This document shows positions 50,481 through 59,455 of a DNA stretch of 64,000 nt, one piece after another. The stretch is from Bacillota bacterium. GTDB taxonomy: Bacteria; Bacillota; Clostridia; Acetivibrionales; DSM-27016. The position numbers and the translations under genes are program-made. Numbering within the stretch: position 1 is the stretch's first letter; each line of letters begins with the position of its first letter. The stretch spans positions 62,001-126,000 of the forward strand of contig JAEWDM010000034.1 in NCBI GenBank assembly GCA_023390115.1, read 5' to 3'. Under the pieces are notes generated by a model that made no database searches, had not been told where the DNA came from, and worked only from the letters and a program-made list of their open reading frames with translations.

Positions 50481-50945
50481 TTAGTCATTCAAAAGCGTTT
50501 CTAAATCCGATAGCGACACATCCATACGTTTGGAGATTTCAGTCATTGATAACCCCGAATCAAGGAAGCGTTTTACAACCATCTTCATATTCTCTCCGAC
50601 TTCAACAATGTGGCCATCTAAATCATAAAAACGGATGGAACGTTGTCCCCAGTCAGCTTCCTTAACGCCATCCGCTATATACCTAATATCATTGCGTTGC
50701 TGTAACTTTGCAATAAAATCATCAAAATTATCCTCCTCAAAGTACAACTCCATATTATGAGATTCTTTTAATATGTTATCCTTAGGGATGCTTAACAACC
50801 AGTCAAAGTCCTGCTGTAAGGACAATCCACCAAAGGAGACGTTTCTGCCATAGTCTTGAAATACTTCTAATTCAAATAAATCCTGATAAAACTTTTTGGA
50901 AAGATGTATATCTTTTACCGCAATACAAACGCCTTTATATTTCAT
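50481..50945 (-). CDS. VOC/glyoxalase-fold protein with a C-terminal helical tail
   Basis: 154 residues. The VOC fold is shown by 'GVCIAVKDIHLSKKFYQDLFELEVFQDYG' and 'RSIRFYDLDGHIVEVGENM', residues 1-118. The last 35 residues (KRFLDSGLSMTEISKRMDVS) look like a small helix-turn-helix. VOC proteins bind metals and small molecules, often as antibiotic-binding or lyase enzymes; which one cannot be told. GGAGG precedes the ATG. Confidence 0.8.
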   Translation of the reverse strand: MKYKGVCIAVKDIHLSKKFYQDLFELEVFQDYGRNVSFGGLSLQQDFDWLLSIPKDNILKESHNMELYFEEDNFDDFIAKLQQRNDIRYIADGVKEADWGQRSIRFYDLDGHIVEVGENMKMVVKRFLDSGLSMTEISKRMDVSLSDLETLLND

Positions 50946-51008
50946 TTGAATTTCCTCCGATAATATAAATGTTTATTGCTTTATTTTATTTATGACGAAC
51001 AAAACGAA

Positions 51009-51044
51009 ACGTCATGTATGGGTTCAAATCCTCATACATGACGT
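51009..51044 (-). terminator. Terminator after tRNA-Leu
   Basis: AACGTCATGTATG and CATACATGACGTT form a 13-bp stem around a short loop. On the minus strand a T-rich run follows. Confidence 0.82.
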
Positions 51045-51049
51045 TAATT

Positions 51050-51136
51050 TGGTGCGAGAAACAGGACTTGAACCTGCACAGTCTTGCAACCACTAGAACC
51101 TGAATCTAGCGCGTCTGCCAATTCCGCCATTCTCGC
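51050..51136 (-). tRNA. tRNA-Leu (CAG)
   Basis: 87 bases including an encoded CCA. Acceptor GCGAGAA pairs with TTCTCGC; the anticodon loop TTCAGGT gives CAG (decodes CUG). The long variable arm is typical of tRNA-Leu. T-loop GGTTCAAGTCC. Confidence 0.92.
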
Positions 51137-51386
51137 AAAAATAACCGCTTGCGCTTTTTTAAAGCGCAATAAATATTGTACTAGATATCCTGAGGAATTT
51201 CAAGTGCTAATTTTATTTTTTTTCGGTTTTTATTCAGGAAATATTTATATATGCCTTTTATGGTGATAAAATTGTTTGTGCGCCATATTTTATGCAGTTA
51301 AAAAATATAGTATTATATCATAATAAAGGCATATTTTAATATGTGAGGCTCCATGAGCCGTTTATTATAAAATGGGAGGCATTTTT

Positions 51387-52781
51387 TTGTATAATAAAAT
51401 AGAGGAGTTTAAAAAGCAGGTTAAAAATAAAAAGGTTGCCGTATTGGGAATAGGAGTGAGCAACAGGCCGCTTATAAAATTTTTGCATAAATCGGGGGCG
51501 GATATTACGGCGTTTGACAGAAGGGACAGGGCAAGCCTGGCAGACGGGCTTAAGGAGCTTGGCGGATGCGATATAGAATACAGCCTTGGGGAAGGATACC
51601 TTAAAGGCCTGAGTGGCTTTGATGTGATATTCAGGACTCCGGGAATGAGATTTGACATACCTGAGCTGGTTAATGCAAGAAATGAGGGCGCGAAGGTAAC
51701 CTCTGAAATGGAGGTGTTTTTTGAGCTGTGCCCCGCTGAAATATTTGCTGTTACCGGGAGCGACGGCAAAACAACCACCACTACATTAATATATAACATG
51801 CTTAAGGAGGAGGGCCACAGGTGCTGGCTGGGAGGAAATATAGGCACTCCTTTGCTGGGAAGGGTCGAGGAAATAGAGAGGGATGACAAGGTCGTGCTGG
51901 AGCTCAGCAGCTTCCAGCTTCATACAATGGGCAGAAGCCCCCACATTGCAGTTATAACAAATCTTTCACCCAACCACCTTGACGTGCATAAATCCATGGA
52001 GGAGTACGTTGATGCAAAAAAGAATATTTTCAGGTTTCAGAACAAGACGGATGTGCTTGTGCTGAACTATGACAATGGAATAACAAAGTGCTTTAAAGAG
52101 GAGGCCAGGGGAGAGGTTAAATATTTCAGCAGGGTAAATGACGTTGAAGAGGGCTGCTTTGTAAAAGGCGGAAGCATCATTTATAAAAGCGGACAGGCTG
52201 AGGAAAAGATAGCCGGGGTCAGCGATATAGCAATACCAGGTGTACATAATATAGAAAACTATCTTGCCGCCATTTCCGCTGTTATAAGCTATGTGGGCCC
52301 TGAAACGGTAAGGAAGGTTGCGGTAAGCTTTAAGGGAGTAGAGCACAGGATTGAGCTTGTGAGGGAGGTTAGAGGAGTAAGGTTTTATAACGATTCCATA
52401 GCAAGCAGTCCGTCCAGAACCATAGCGGGACTTAATTCATTTAACAAAAAGGTTATACTTATCTGCGGAGGAAAGGATAAGGGAATTCCCTATGACGATA
52501 TAGGCCAGCCTATTGCAGAAAGGGTAAAGGTGCTGGTACTGATAGGCGCTACCTCGGAAAAAATACAACAGGCGTTAAGGCATGCGGCTGAAAGGTCCGG
52601 AAAGGGAGCGGATATACCCGTATTTCTGTGCAGTACATATGAGGAGGCGGTAAAAACAGCATATGACAATGCCCAAGAGGGAGATATAGTTTTACTTTCT
52701 CCTGCCAGCACAAGCTTTGACATGTTTAAAAACTTTGAGGAGAGAGGGCATACCTTTAAAAAAATTGTCAACGGCCTTTGA
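51387..52781 (+). CDS. murD: UDP-N-acetylmuramoylalanine-D-glutamate ligase
   Basis: 464 residues from a TTG at 51387, seven bases after GGGAGG. Mur ligase motifs: N-terminal 'VAVLGIGVSNRPL', ATP loop AVTGSDGKTTTTTLI (about 121-135), NLSPNHLDVH, and C-terminal 'FYNDSIASSPSRTIAGLNSF' with 'ICGGKDKGIPYDDI'. Adds D-glutamate to UDP-MurNAc-L-alanine in peptidoglycan synthesis. It stands apart from the other mur genes, so it may be a second copy or lone gene. A terminator follows. Confidence 0.93.
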   Translation: MYNKIEEFKKQVKNKKVAVLGIGVSNRPLIKFLHKSGADITAFDRRDRASLADGLKELGGCDIEYSLGEGYLKGLSGFDVIFRTPGMRFDIPELVNARNEGAKVTSEMEVFFELCPAEIFAVTGSDGKTTTTTLIYNMLKEEGHRCWLGGNIGTPLLGRVEEIERDDKVVLELSSFQLHTMGRSPHIAVITNLSPNHLDVHKSMEEYVDAKKNIFRFQNKTDVLVLNYDNGITKCFKEEARGEVKYFSRVNDVEEGCFVKGGSIIYKSGQAEEKIAGVSDIAIPGVHNIENYLAAISAVISYVGPETVRKVAVSFKGVEHRIELVREVRGVRFYNDSIASSPSRTIAGLNSFNKKVILICGGKDKGIPYDDIGQPIAERVKVLVLIGATSEKIQQALRHAAERSGKGADIPVFLCSTYEEAVKTAYDNAQEGDIVLLSPASTSFDMFKNFEERGHTFKKIVNGL

Positions 52782-52793
52782 AAAGGTGCGCTG

Positions 52794-52827
52794 AAAAAGC
52801 CTGCTGCCGTGAGGCAACAGGCTTTTT
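52794..52827. terminator. Terminator between murD and the tRNA cluster
   Basis: AAAAAGCCTG-C-TGCC pairs with GGCA-A-CAGGCTTTTT around GTGA (one mismatch). A and T runs on both sides allow use from either strand. Confidence 0.88.
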
Positions 52828-52911
52828 GGTGGGAGGAGATGGATTCGAACCATCGAAGTCAGAGACAACAGATTTACAGTCTGCCCCCTTTGGCCGCTCG
52901 GGAACCCTCCC
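52827..52911 (-). tRNA. tRNA-Tyr (GTA)
   Basis: 85 bases with encoded CCA; acceptor GGGAGGG, anticodon loop CTGTAAA gives GTA, long variable arm as expected for bacterial tRNA-Tyr. Confidence 0.92.
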
Positions 52912-52928
52912 ATGATGTCACATTTTGA

Positions 52929-53004
<76 letters not shown>

Positions 53005-53007
53005 ATT

Positions 53008-53084
53008 TGGTGGGCCTTCAGGGACTCGAACCCCGGACCAACCGGTTATGAGCCGGTTGCTCTAACCAACTGAGCTAAAGGCCC
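53008..53084 (-). tRNA. tRNA with CAT anticodon (Met, or Ile2 after lysidine modification)
   Basis: 77 bases with encoded CCA; acceptor GGGCCTT, anticodon loop CTCATAA gives CAT. The stem sequence 'ACCGGCTCATAACCGGT' resembles tRNA-Ile2 as well as elongator Met, so the identity depends on TilS modification. The first acceptor pair is matched, so it is not the initiator. Only three bases separate it from tRNA-Phe. Confidence 0.88.
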
Positions 53085-53360
53085 GTCAAAAGTGACAATG
53101 ATTAGTATAAATGAAAATTTTGTGTTCGTCAAGAGCAAATATCATAAAAATTTTATTTTACACAGGAAGGCTTGAGTTTATAAAGTTTATTATGTCCCAA
53201 TTCACAAAATTATAGTATAATGGTGTCTAATAGCAAATTGTGAGGCGGCAAAAATCAAAGGTATGGATTTATTGCCTGTGGGTAAATTTTTAATTATAGG
53301 ACACTGGTTTTTGGCATAACCTAATAGTGGTTGTATCATATATTAAGACGAGGTGCATTT

Positions 53361-54401
53361 ATGAATTATGCGGACGCTTTAAAGGAGCTGAGTATGCAAG
53401 CGGCTGTAACCGGGAACGAGAAAAGGCTTGCAGATTATATAAAGGGCTTGTTCCAAAAACATTGCAGCCAGGTGTATATAGATAAGTTTTTTAATGTTAT
53501 AGGCATCAGAAAGGGCAAGACGGGTAAAAGCAAAATAATGATCACCGCGCATATGGATGAAATAGGGCTTATGGTCAGAAGTATAGACGACGAAGGGTTT
53601 CTTAAGATAACCAATATCGGAGGGGTTGACGGCAAAATCCTGCTTGCACAGGAGGTGTTGGTGCATGGAAAACGGGAGCTGTGCGGAGTAATAGGTGCAA
53701 AGCCGCCCCACCTTATAAGCCTTGAGGACGGCAAAAAGGCGGCAATGCTTGAGGATTTGTATATAGATTTGGGAATGAAGGCTAATGACGTCAGGAAATA
53801 TATATCCGTAGGAGATACAGTGACCTTTAAAACGAGACCCTTTGAGCTTAAGAGGAACAGGCTGAGCGCGAAATCAATAGACAACAGGGTGGGGGTGGCT
53901 GCCCTGGAGGGTATAATGGAAAGGCTGTGCAAGTATAACCATGATGCCGACGTATATTTTGTCGCCACTTCACAGGAGGAGACAGGGGCCGCCGGAGCTC
54001 TGTCAGCCGCTTATAATATTAATCCCGATGCGGCAGTGGTCATAGACGCGTGCCATGGAGATATGCCCGATGTGCCGAAGGATGACATTTACAGCCTGGG
54101 CAAGGGCCCAGCCATAGCAGTCGGTCCGAATTTACATAAGGGTCTTACGGATAGACTTGTAAAAATAAGCAAACAGGAAAATATCCCCTATCAGATTGAT
54201 ATAGAGGCAGGGGACAGCGGTACTGAGGCCTGGGTTATACAGGTAACGCGCTGTGGAATTCCCACAGTGCTGATATCGGTGCCGGTAAGATATATGCATA
54301 CTCCCGTAGAAACTGTTCAGGTGGAGGATGTGGAATATTCCGCAAAGCTTGCGGCAGTGTTTATAAGGGAATTTACAGATAATCCGGGGGAAAGGATATG
54401 A
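53361..54401 (+). CDS. M42-family aminopeptidase, first of three
   Basis: 346 residues from ATG 53361 (GAGGTG upstream). The five metal-binding positions of M42 are visible: ITAHMDEIG, SIDNR, SQEETGAAG, the aspartate in VVIDACHGD, and the histidine in YMHTPVE. M42 enzymes are cobalt/zinc dodecameric aminopeptidases that trim peptides in the cytoplasm. The stop codon overlaps the next gene by four bases, so the three paralogues form one operon. Confidence 0.92.
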   Translation: MNYADALKELSMQAAVTGNEKRLADYIKGLFQKHCSQVYIDKFFNVIGIRKGKTGKSKIMITAHMDEIGLMVRSIDDEGFLKITNIGGVDGKILLAQEVLVHGKRELCGVIGAKPPHLISLEDGKKAAMLEDLYIDLGMKANDVRKYISVGDTVTFKTRPFELKRNRLSAKSIDNRVGVAALEGIMERLCKYNHDADVYFVATSQEETGAAGALSAAYNINPDAAVVIDACHGDMPDVPKDDIYSLGKGPAIAVGPNLHKGLTDRLVKISKQENIPYQIDIEAGDSGTEAWVIQVTRCGIPTVLISVPVRYMHTPVETVQVEDVEYSAKLAAVFIREFTDNPGERI

Positions 54402-55483
54402 CTATGGAGCAGAAGTATTTGAAGGAATTAACTGAATTAAACGGTGTTTCAGGGGATGAGGATGAGGTAAGAGGCTTTATAAGCAGTAAGGCAGGTTATT
54501 TTGCCGACGAGTCCAGAGTCGATTCCATGGGCAATCTTATTCTTTATAAAAAGGGAAGGTCCGGGAAGCACAGGGTGATGCTTTCGGCGCATATGGACGA
54601 GGTGGGCTTTATAATAACGGGATATGGAGATTGCGGGACGCTCAGGTTTAAAACGGTAGGGGGAATTGATGAAAGAATACTCCCCGGAAAAAGGGTTTTT
54701 GTAGGAGATAAAAAAATCCCCGGCGTTATAGGCAGCAAGCCCATACATATGCAGGATAAGGAGGAGAGGAAGGCTAATCCCAGACTTAAAAGCATGTATA
54801 TAGACATAGGGGCTGAGAACAGGGAGGAAGCTGAGAAATTTGTGTCTCGGGGGGAATATGCCGCCTTTTGCAGCGATTATGCCGAGCTTGGGGAGCACTG
54901 TGTGAAAGCAAAGGCACTGGATGACAGGGTAGGCTGCGCCATATTGATGGACGTACTAAAGGGGGACTATGATTTTGACCTCTATGCATGCTTTACCGTC
55001 CAGGAGGAGGTCGGCCTCAGGGGGTCGGAGATTGCGGCATACTCTGTAGAGCCCGATATTGCCCTGGTAATAGAGGGTACTACCTGCTCGGATGTGCCGG
55101 GAGTCGAAAAGTACGACTATTCTACCGTTATGGGCGGAGGCGCGGCACTTACGATTATGGACAGGACGTCTTATGCCGCTCCCAACCTTGTGGATTATAT
55201 ATATAAGCTTGCGGGAGCCTCGGGAATTGCCGTGCAGTACAAGCAGACAACCACCGGGGGGAATGATGCCGGCAAAATACAGAGAAGCCGCGGGGGAGTG
55301 AGCGTAGCGTCAATCTCTGTTCCTTGCAGGTATATTCACTCCCCTGTTTCGGTTATGAGCAAAAAGGATTTTCAAAGCTGTCTTAGCATCACAAGACTGG
55401 TTTTGCAGAGCTTGAGCAGGGATGTCAGGCTGATAGGAAAATTAAAGGACGGAGGATATATTGATGTTCAACCTGGTAAATAA
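54398..55483 (+). CDS. M42-family aminopeptidase, second of three
   Basis: 361 residues, starting with ATG 54398 in the ATGA overlap. M42 ligands: LSAHMDEVG, ALDDRVG, VQEEVGLRG, the glutamate in LVIEGTT, and YIHSPVS. The fourth ligand is glutamate here rather than aspartate, an allowed change in this family. Paralogue of its neighbours, clearly diverged; perhaps a different peptide specificity or a partner in a mixed complex. Confidence 0.92.
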   Translation: MTMEQKYLKELTELNGVSGDEDEVRGFISSKAGYFADESRVDSMGNLILYKKGRSGKHRVMLSAHMDEVGFIITGYGDCGTLRFKTVGGIDERILPGKRVFVGDKKIPGVIGSKPIHMQDKEERKANPRLKSMYIDIGAENREEAEKFVSRGEYAAFCSDYAELGEHCVKAKALDDRVGCAILMDVLKGDYDFDLYACFTVQEEVGLRGSEIAAYSVEPDIALVIEGTTCSDVPGVEKYDYSTVMGGGAALTIMDRTSYAAPNLVDYIYKLAGASGIAVQYKQTTTGGNDAGKIQRSRGGVSVASISVPCRYIHSPVSVMSKKDFQSCLSITRLVLQSLSRDVRLIGKLKDGGYIDVQPGK

Positions 55484-56441
55484 GCTGACAAAGGCATTCG
55501 GTGTTTCCGGAAGCGAAGGTGAAATAAGGGATGCTATAAGGGAAGAGATTAAGGACAGTGTGGATGAAATAAAGACTGATGTACTTGGAAACCTTATTGC
55601 GGTAAAAAAGGGTAAGGGGAAGAAAATAATGCTTGCCGCTCATATGGATGAAATCGGAATAATGGCAACCTACATAGATGACAAGGGTTTTGTCAGGTTT
55701 TCCAATATAGGGGGAGTATCGCCGTTTTGTGCTCTTGGGCAGAGGGTCATTTTTCAAAACCGGGTAAGGGGAGCTGTGTTTTACGAAGAGAAGCTGCAGG
55801 ACATGAGGGGCTTAAAGCTTTCCAGGATGTATATTGATATAGGAGCAGGCACAAGAGAGGACGCTCAAAAAATGATAGGGATAGGGAGTACGGCATGCTT
55901 TGAGGGGGCTGCGGTCATGCAGAACGGAATGATAACCTCAAAGGCTCTGGATGACAGGAGCGGATGCGCTGTTCTGGTAAGCACCATTCAGGCACTGCCT
56001 GAGACCGATAATGAGCTGTATTTTGTTTTTACCGTTCAGGAGGAGCTGGGGCTGAGAGGCGCAAGAACAGCGGCATATCAAATCCAGCCGGATATGGCTA
56101 TTGCAGTTGATGTTACTTTGACAGGGGATACGCCCGAATGCAATCCAATGGAGGTGAAATGCGGCTCGGGGCCTGCCATTAAGATAAAGGACAGCTCAAT
56201 AATATGCCACCCTCAGGTGCGCGGCCTGTTGGAGGACACGGCAAAGAAGCTCAATATCCCCTATCAGCTTGAAATTTTAGACAGGGGAGGAAATGACTCG
56301 GGAGCAATTCATATAACGGCGGGGGGAATACCCTCTGGAACGCTGTCGATTCCGTGCAGGTATGTGCACAGCCCTTGTGAAACAGTCAGCTTAAACGATA
56401 TGGAGCAAGCCGCAAGGATTCTCACCTCTGCGGTCACATAA
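55464..56441 (+). CDS. M42-family aminopeptidase, third of three
   Basis: 325 residues from ATG 55464 with GGAGG eight bases upstream, overlapping the second gene by 20 bases. Ligands: LAAHMDEIG, ALDDRSG, VQEELGLRG, the aspartate in IAVDVTL, and YVHSPCE. All three copies keep the full metal site, so all may be active. The tight overlaps indicate coordinated expression. Confidence 0.92.
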   Translation: MFNLVNKLTKAFGVSGSEGEIRDAIREEIKDSVDEIKTDVLGNLIAVKKGKGKKIMLAAHMDEIGIMATYIDDKGFVRFSNIGGVSPFCALGQRVIFQNRVRGAVFYEEKLQDMRGLKLSRMYIDIGAGTREDAQKMIGIGSTACFEGAAVMQNGMITSKALDDRSGCAVLVSTIQALPETDNELYFVFTVQEELGLRGARTAAYQIQPDMAIAVDVTLTGDTPECNPMEVKCGSGPAIKIKDSSIICHPQVRGLLEDTAKKLNIPYQLEILDRGGNDSGAIHITAGGIPSGTLSIPCRYVHSPCETVSLNDMEQAARILTSAVT

Positions 56442-56453
56442 ATTTTCAAATAT

Positions 56454-56702
56454 CTAATCTATTATGACGCCCACTCCTGCTTCATGTACATGCATATGGC
56501 GGGCTATTTCCGCTTTAGCCTTAAATGACACGCAATGGCAAGGATATAGCTCCCTGATGCCGGTGTCTGTTAAGTATTGAATTGTACTGCTTAGCCTGTT
56601 GCTTACGTCAAATAAATGAAAACCGCCTAATATACTTAAAACCTTACGGTTTGGGTATATTTTTTTTGCATATTCTAAAAAAACAGAAGCGTCCCCCAAC
56701 AT
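56454..56702 (-). pseudogene. C-terminal fragment of a metallo-beta-lactamase-fold hydrolase
   Basis: 82 residues reading SILGGFHLFDVSNRLSSTIQ, then 'IRELYPCHCVSFKAKAEIARHMHVHEAGVGVIID'. This is the end of MBL-fold hydrolases of the kind annotated as dihydropterin-linked ribofuranosylaminobenzene phosphate synthase. The N-terminal HxHxDH zinc domain is absent and the upstream sequence gives no continuation. A decayed remnant. Confidence 0.78.
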
Positions 56703-56808
56703 ATCCTGAATTCGACAATAATTGTAAACATGTTATGATATAATTCAATCTGGAAAGCATGTCCTTATGCTTTTTTATTTATATATTATATTATGGGGGG
56801 GATGGTAT

Positions 56809-58152
56809 ATGCTGCATTCAAACGTCAATTATACCAACTGCACGGCTGAGGATTTTATTTTAGGGCTTGACGCCAAAAATATAAAGCTTTGGCCTGAAGG
56901 AAATTTACTGCGCTATGAGGCACCGGCAGGGGCTATGGATGGAGAATTGCTTAAGACTCTTAAGGCCAGGAAGGATGAAATCATTAAATGCTTCAGGCTG
57001 GGACAGGAGCCGTTTTCAGAAAACAGCCTGCCGGCAGGTACCGTTTCTAAAAACCTGAGAGTTGTTATGCAGAGGGAGATTACCACATTCCTTCACAGAA
57101 GCCTGCCTATGTGCGCCTTTCTTGCATATCCCTGCCTGATTCCGTGGTATTACAGTAAGTTTATACAGATATATTCCCGTATAGGATGGAGCGGGGGGAT
57201 AGAGCTTGACTACCTTGAGCCTTATGATTTCTATAATGAGGTGGCGGAAAATGTAAAGTTGGGCTACAATCTGCTGAATCATGCTCCCGATATAGTCCGA
57301 TTCATAATTGAAAATATTAACATGGGGCATTATATCATCGCAAATGTTGACGAGTATTACCTGCCCTCTAAGGCATGCTATAATAAGGTCCATTTTGTTC
57401 ACGCATCGTTTATATATGGATATGACAACGAGAAAGGTAAGCTGAAGGCTATAGGCTTTAATCATGATCATATGTTTGCAAAAATGGATTTTGAATATAA
57501 TAAATTCAGACAGGCTTTCGAAAACGGCAAGCTTCACTATAAGGAATCTGCTTCCTGGTGCGCGTGGTCCTGCATACAGCTTATAAAGCCCAAGAATCTC
57601 CATATGGACTTTCCTTTCAGGCTTGACAAATTTGCCGCAGACCTTAAAGAATATATATTCTCCATTCCGGACAGCAACAAGTTCTATTTGTCGGGCCATT
57701 ACGGGTATGAGACAGAGTGCGGAGCAAGGCTTCATGATGTCATTATTTCAGGTATCGAAAGACTTGCGGAAGGCATGGAGGGGATAGATTACAATGCGAT
57801 ACACCTGATTTCCGAGCATAAAAAATGCCTTTATGACAGGCTTGTTTATGTGATGTCGCGGTATAAGCTTTCTGACAGCTTTAAAAAGCTTCTTGATGAA
57901 TATTTTGAGGTTATTGAAAGGATTAACAGGGTAAGGCTAAGCTTCCTGCTTGATTTATCCAAAAATTCCGGCGCCGGCCGGCCGCCGGATAAAGAAATGC
58001 TGAATAATGCGGCCGGGCAAATAAAATTTATAAAGGATTGGGAGCATGTTATTTTAAGTCAAATGTATGAAGAAATACACCGGGCAGCAGGGGAGGAAGC
58101 TCCTGCATTTACATATTCGCAATGCCTGAACTCTAGAAATACAGCTTGCTAA
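56809..58152 (+). CDS. TubC-type docking domain joined to a BtrH-like domain
   Basis: 447 residues from ATG 56809 (GGGGGG upstream). Residues about 13-63 read as a TubC_N docking domain: KNIKLWPEGNLLRYEAPAGA, with LKARKDEIIKCF after it; these domains join NRPS/PKS subunits. Residues about 95-330 resemble the BtrH N-terminal (papain-like) family, with NVDEYYLPSKACYN, then 'KVHFVHASFIYGYDNEKG'. BtrH moves an acyl chain from a carrier protein to an aminoglycoside. The C-terminal third is helical. No assembly line is in this window. The acyl-transfer role is inferred; the usual N-terminal active-site cysteine is not obvious. Confidence 0.8.
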   Translation: MLHSNVNYTNCTAEDFILGLDAKNIKLWPEGNLLRYEAPAGAMDGELLKTLKARKDEIIKCFRLGQEPFSENSLPAGTVSKNLRVVMQREITTFLHRSLPMCAFLAYPCLIPWYYSKFIQIYSRIGWSGGIELDYLEPYDFYNEVAENVKLGYNLLNHAPDIVRFIIENINMGHYIIANVDEYYLPSKACYNKVHFVHASFIYGYDNEKGKLKAIGFNHDHMFAKMDFEYNKFRQAFENGKLHYKESASWCAWSCIQLIKPKNLHMDFPFRLDKFAADLKEYIFSIPDSNKFYLSGHYGYETECGARLHDVIISGIERLAEGMEGIDYNAIHLISEHKKCLYDRLVYVMSRYKLSDSFKKLLDEYFEVIERINRVRLSFLLDLSKNSGAGRPPDKEMLNNAAGQIKFIKDWEHVILSQMYEEIHRAAGEEAPAFTYSQCLNSRNTAC

Positions 58153-58179
58153 GGCAGACGGATCTGATTGTCCGTGCGC

Positions 58180-59214
58180 TTATAAAGGGTCCCTGCTTCC
58201 AAGCACTATCTCCTCGCTGCCGCCTGTTTTTGCTTCCAGACCCTGCAGCACAAACCGGGATGTTTGGCTTTTTTCCGGTGCTATAACGGAAAAGCAGGTA
58301 TGCAGTGGCAGGCCGTGAGGGCCGAGCGGAGTCCGGCTCTTGCCTGCTACAAATATGGCGGTGGGCCCGTCGGCGCCCCCGATAATGCCTATGGAGGAAC
58401 AAGCTGCGGGTGAAAAAGCGTCCGGCGGCTCAGGAGTATATGAAGTACTGCTGTCGAACTGCAGACAATCATTTTGCCGCAGGGGCGGCTGTATTTCATA
58501 GCTTGCCTCCATGCAGCGGAAGCTCTGCCTTATGTGCAAATCCTTTGGAAGCTCAAAGGCTTTGCCAGGCTGCAAATACAATATATGGGTTGTTCCGGTT
58601 ACAGGATGGACGAACGAAATGCTTTTTTCGCCTTCCTCCTCCGACAGCGTAAAGTTAAGAACGATTGGATAAAACCGGTGCTGCTCGTGTGTAATGAGCT
58701 TTAGGGTGTGTACTCTGCCGAGACGCAAGGTGCGCAGAAGCTTGTGAAGCAGAGAGGAGGCTTTTGGATAGGGCACGCAGAAACGGCTGCAGCTAAAGCA
58801 GTCAGTGCCATTGAGCGCAGAGCGGTATGCCTCACGTATCTCCTCAAGCTCACGGCCCTCCCCTGCGAAGGGGACGCTTGCGGAAGAACTGGAGGAGTAG
58901 CCTTCTTCTACTCTATATCCGTCTATCCATATTTCCCTGATGCTTATATCCCGGAAGGGATGATCCTGCATTGCGCACCGCTTTTCGACAGGCGACAGCC
59001 TGTCCTCCATATTTGAATACTTTTCAAAATATGCCCTCAGACTGTTCTCATCTAAAAGGGTCAGTAAATCAAAAACTATGCCGTTTGTGAATTTATATAT
59101 GCAGGGAATATGGCGCGTAAGCCCTAAGTGCTCAAACTGCCAGCCTGTCCTCTGAGCCATTCCGCCAATACCCTTTTTTTTACCCCATAAGGACGAGTCG
59201 TAATACACCCTCAT
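58180..59214 (-). CDS. Unknown protein containing an IIGGADGPT motif
   Basis: 344 residues from ATG 59214, with AGGGGG upstream. No domain recognised. It is soluble and cysteine-rich in the middle (CFSCSRFC), and has a serine run (YSSSSSAS). Near the C-terminus it reads SIGIIGGADGPTAIFVAGK (nucleotides 58342-58395), which is the sodium-binding helix motif of the membrane beta subunits of Na+-translocating decarboxylases, yet there are no membrane helices here. It faces the TubC-BtrH gene end to end. Function unknown. Confidence 0.75.
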   Translation of the reverse strand: MRVYYDSSLWGKKKGIGGMAQRTGWQFEHLGLTRHIPCIYKFTNGIVFDLLTLLDENSLRAYFEKYSNMEDRLSPVEKRCAMQDHPFRDISIREIWIDGYRVEEGYSSSSSASVPFAGEGRELEEIREAYRSALNGTDCFSCSRFCVPYPKASSLLHKLLRTLRLGRVHTLKLITHEQHRFYPIVLNFTLSEEEGEKSISFVHPVTGTTHILYLQPGKAFELPKDLHIRQSFRCMEASYEIQPPLRQNDCLQFDSSTSYTPEPPDAFSPAACSSIGIIGGADGPTAIFVAGKSRTPLGPHGLPLHTCFSVIAPEKSQTSRFVLQGLEAKTGGSEEIVLGSRDPL

Positions 59215-59335
59215 TTTAGATACCCCCTGTTTTTCAAATGCGTTAAAGGTGAAATTATATAACAAGGGTTATTATACTGCAAAATACAAAAGAATAAAAC
59301 CTTGCAGCGATAAAGAAAGCATTAATTTTCTAAAA

Positions 59336-59398
59336 GGTTATTGACATATGCCCATAATATATTATAATAATAATTGAAAATGACATATGTCAATAACC
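59336..59398. promoter_or_regulatory. Promoter with inverted-repeat operator upstream of the DUF134 gene
   Basis: GGTTATTGACATATG (59336-59350) and CATATGTCAATAACC (59384-59398) are perfect inverted copies. TTGACA (59341-59346), N16, TATAAT (59363-59368) is the promoter, so the first copy covers the -35. The second copy contains the palindrome TGACATATGTCA (59381-59392). Confidence 0.75.
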
Positions 59399-59455
59399 CT
59401 AAGTATGTGTTGGTATATTCTTAAGGCATTTGTAATTTGGAATGAGGTGTTTTTA

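Noticed and set aside
53008..53084. Initiator tRNA-Met
   Set aside because: The first acceptor base pair is matched (G-C), whereas bacterial initiators have a mismatch there.
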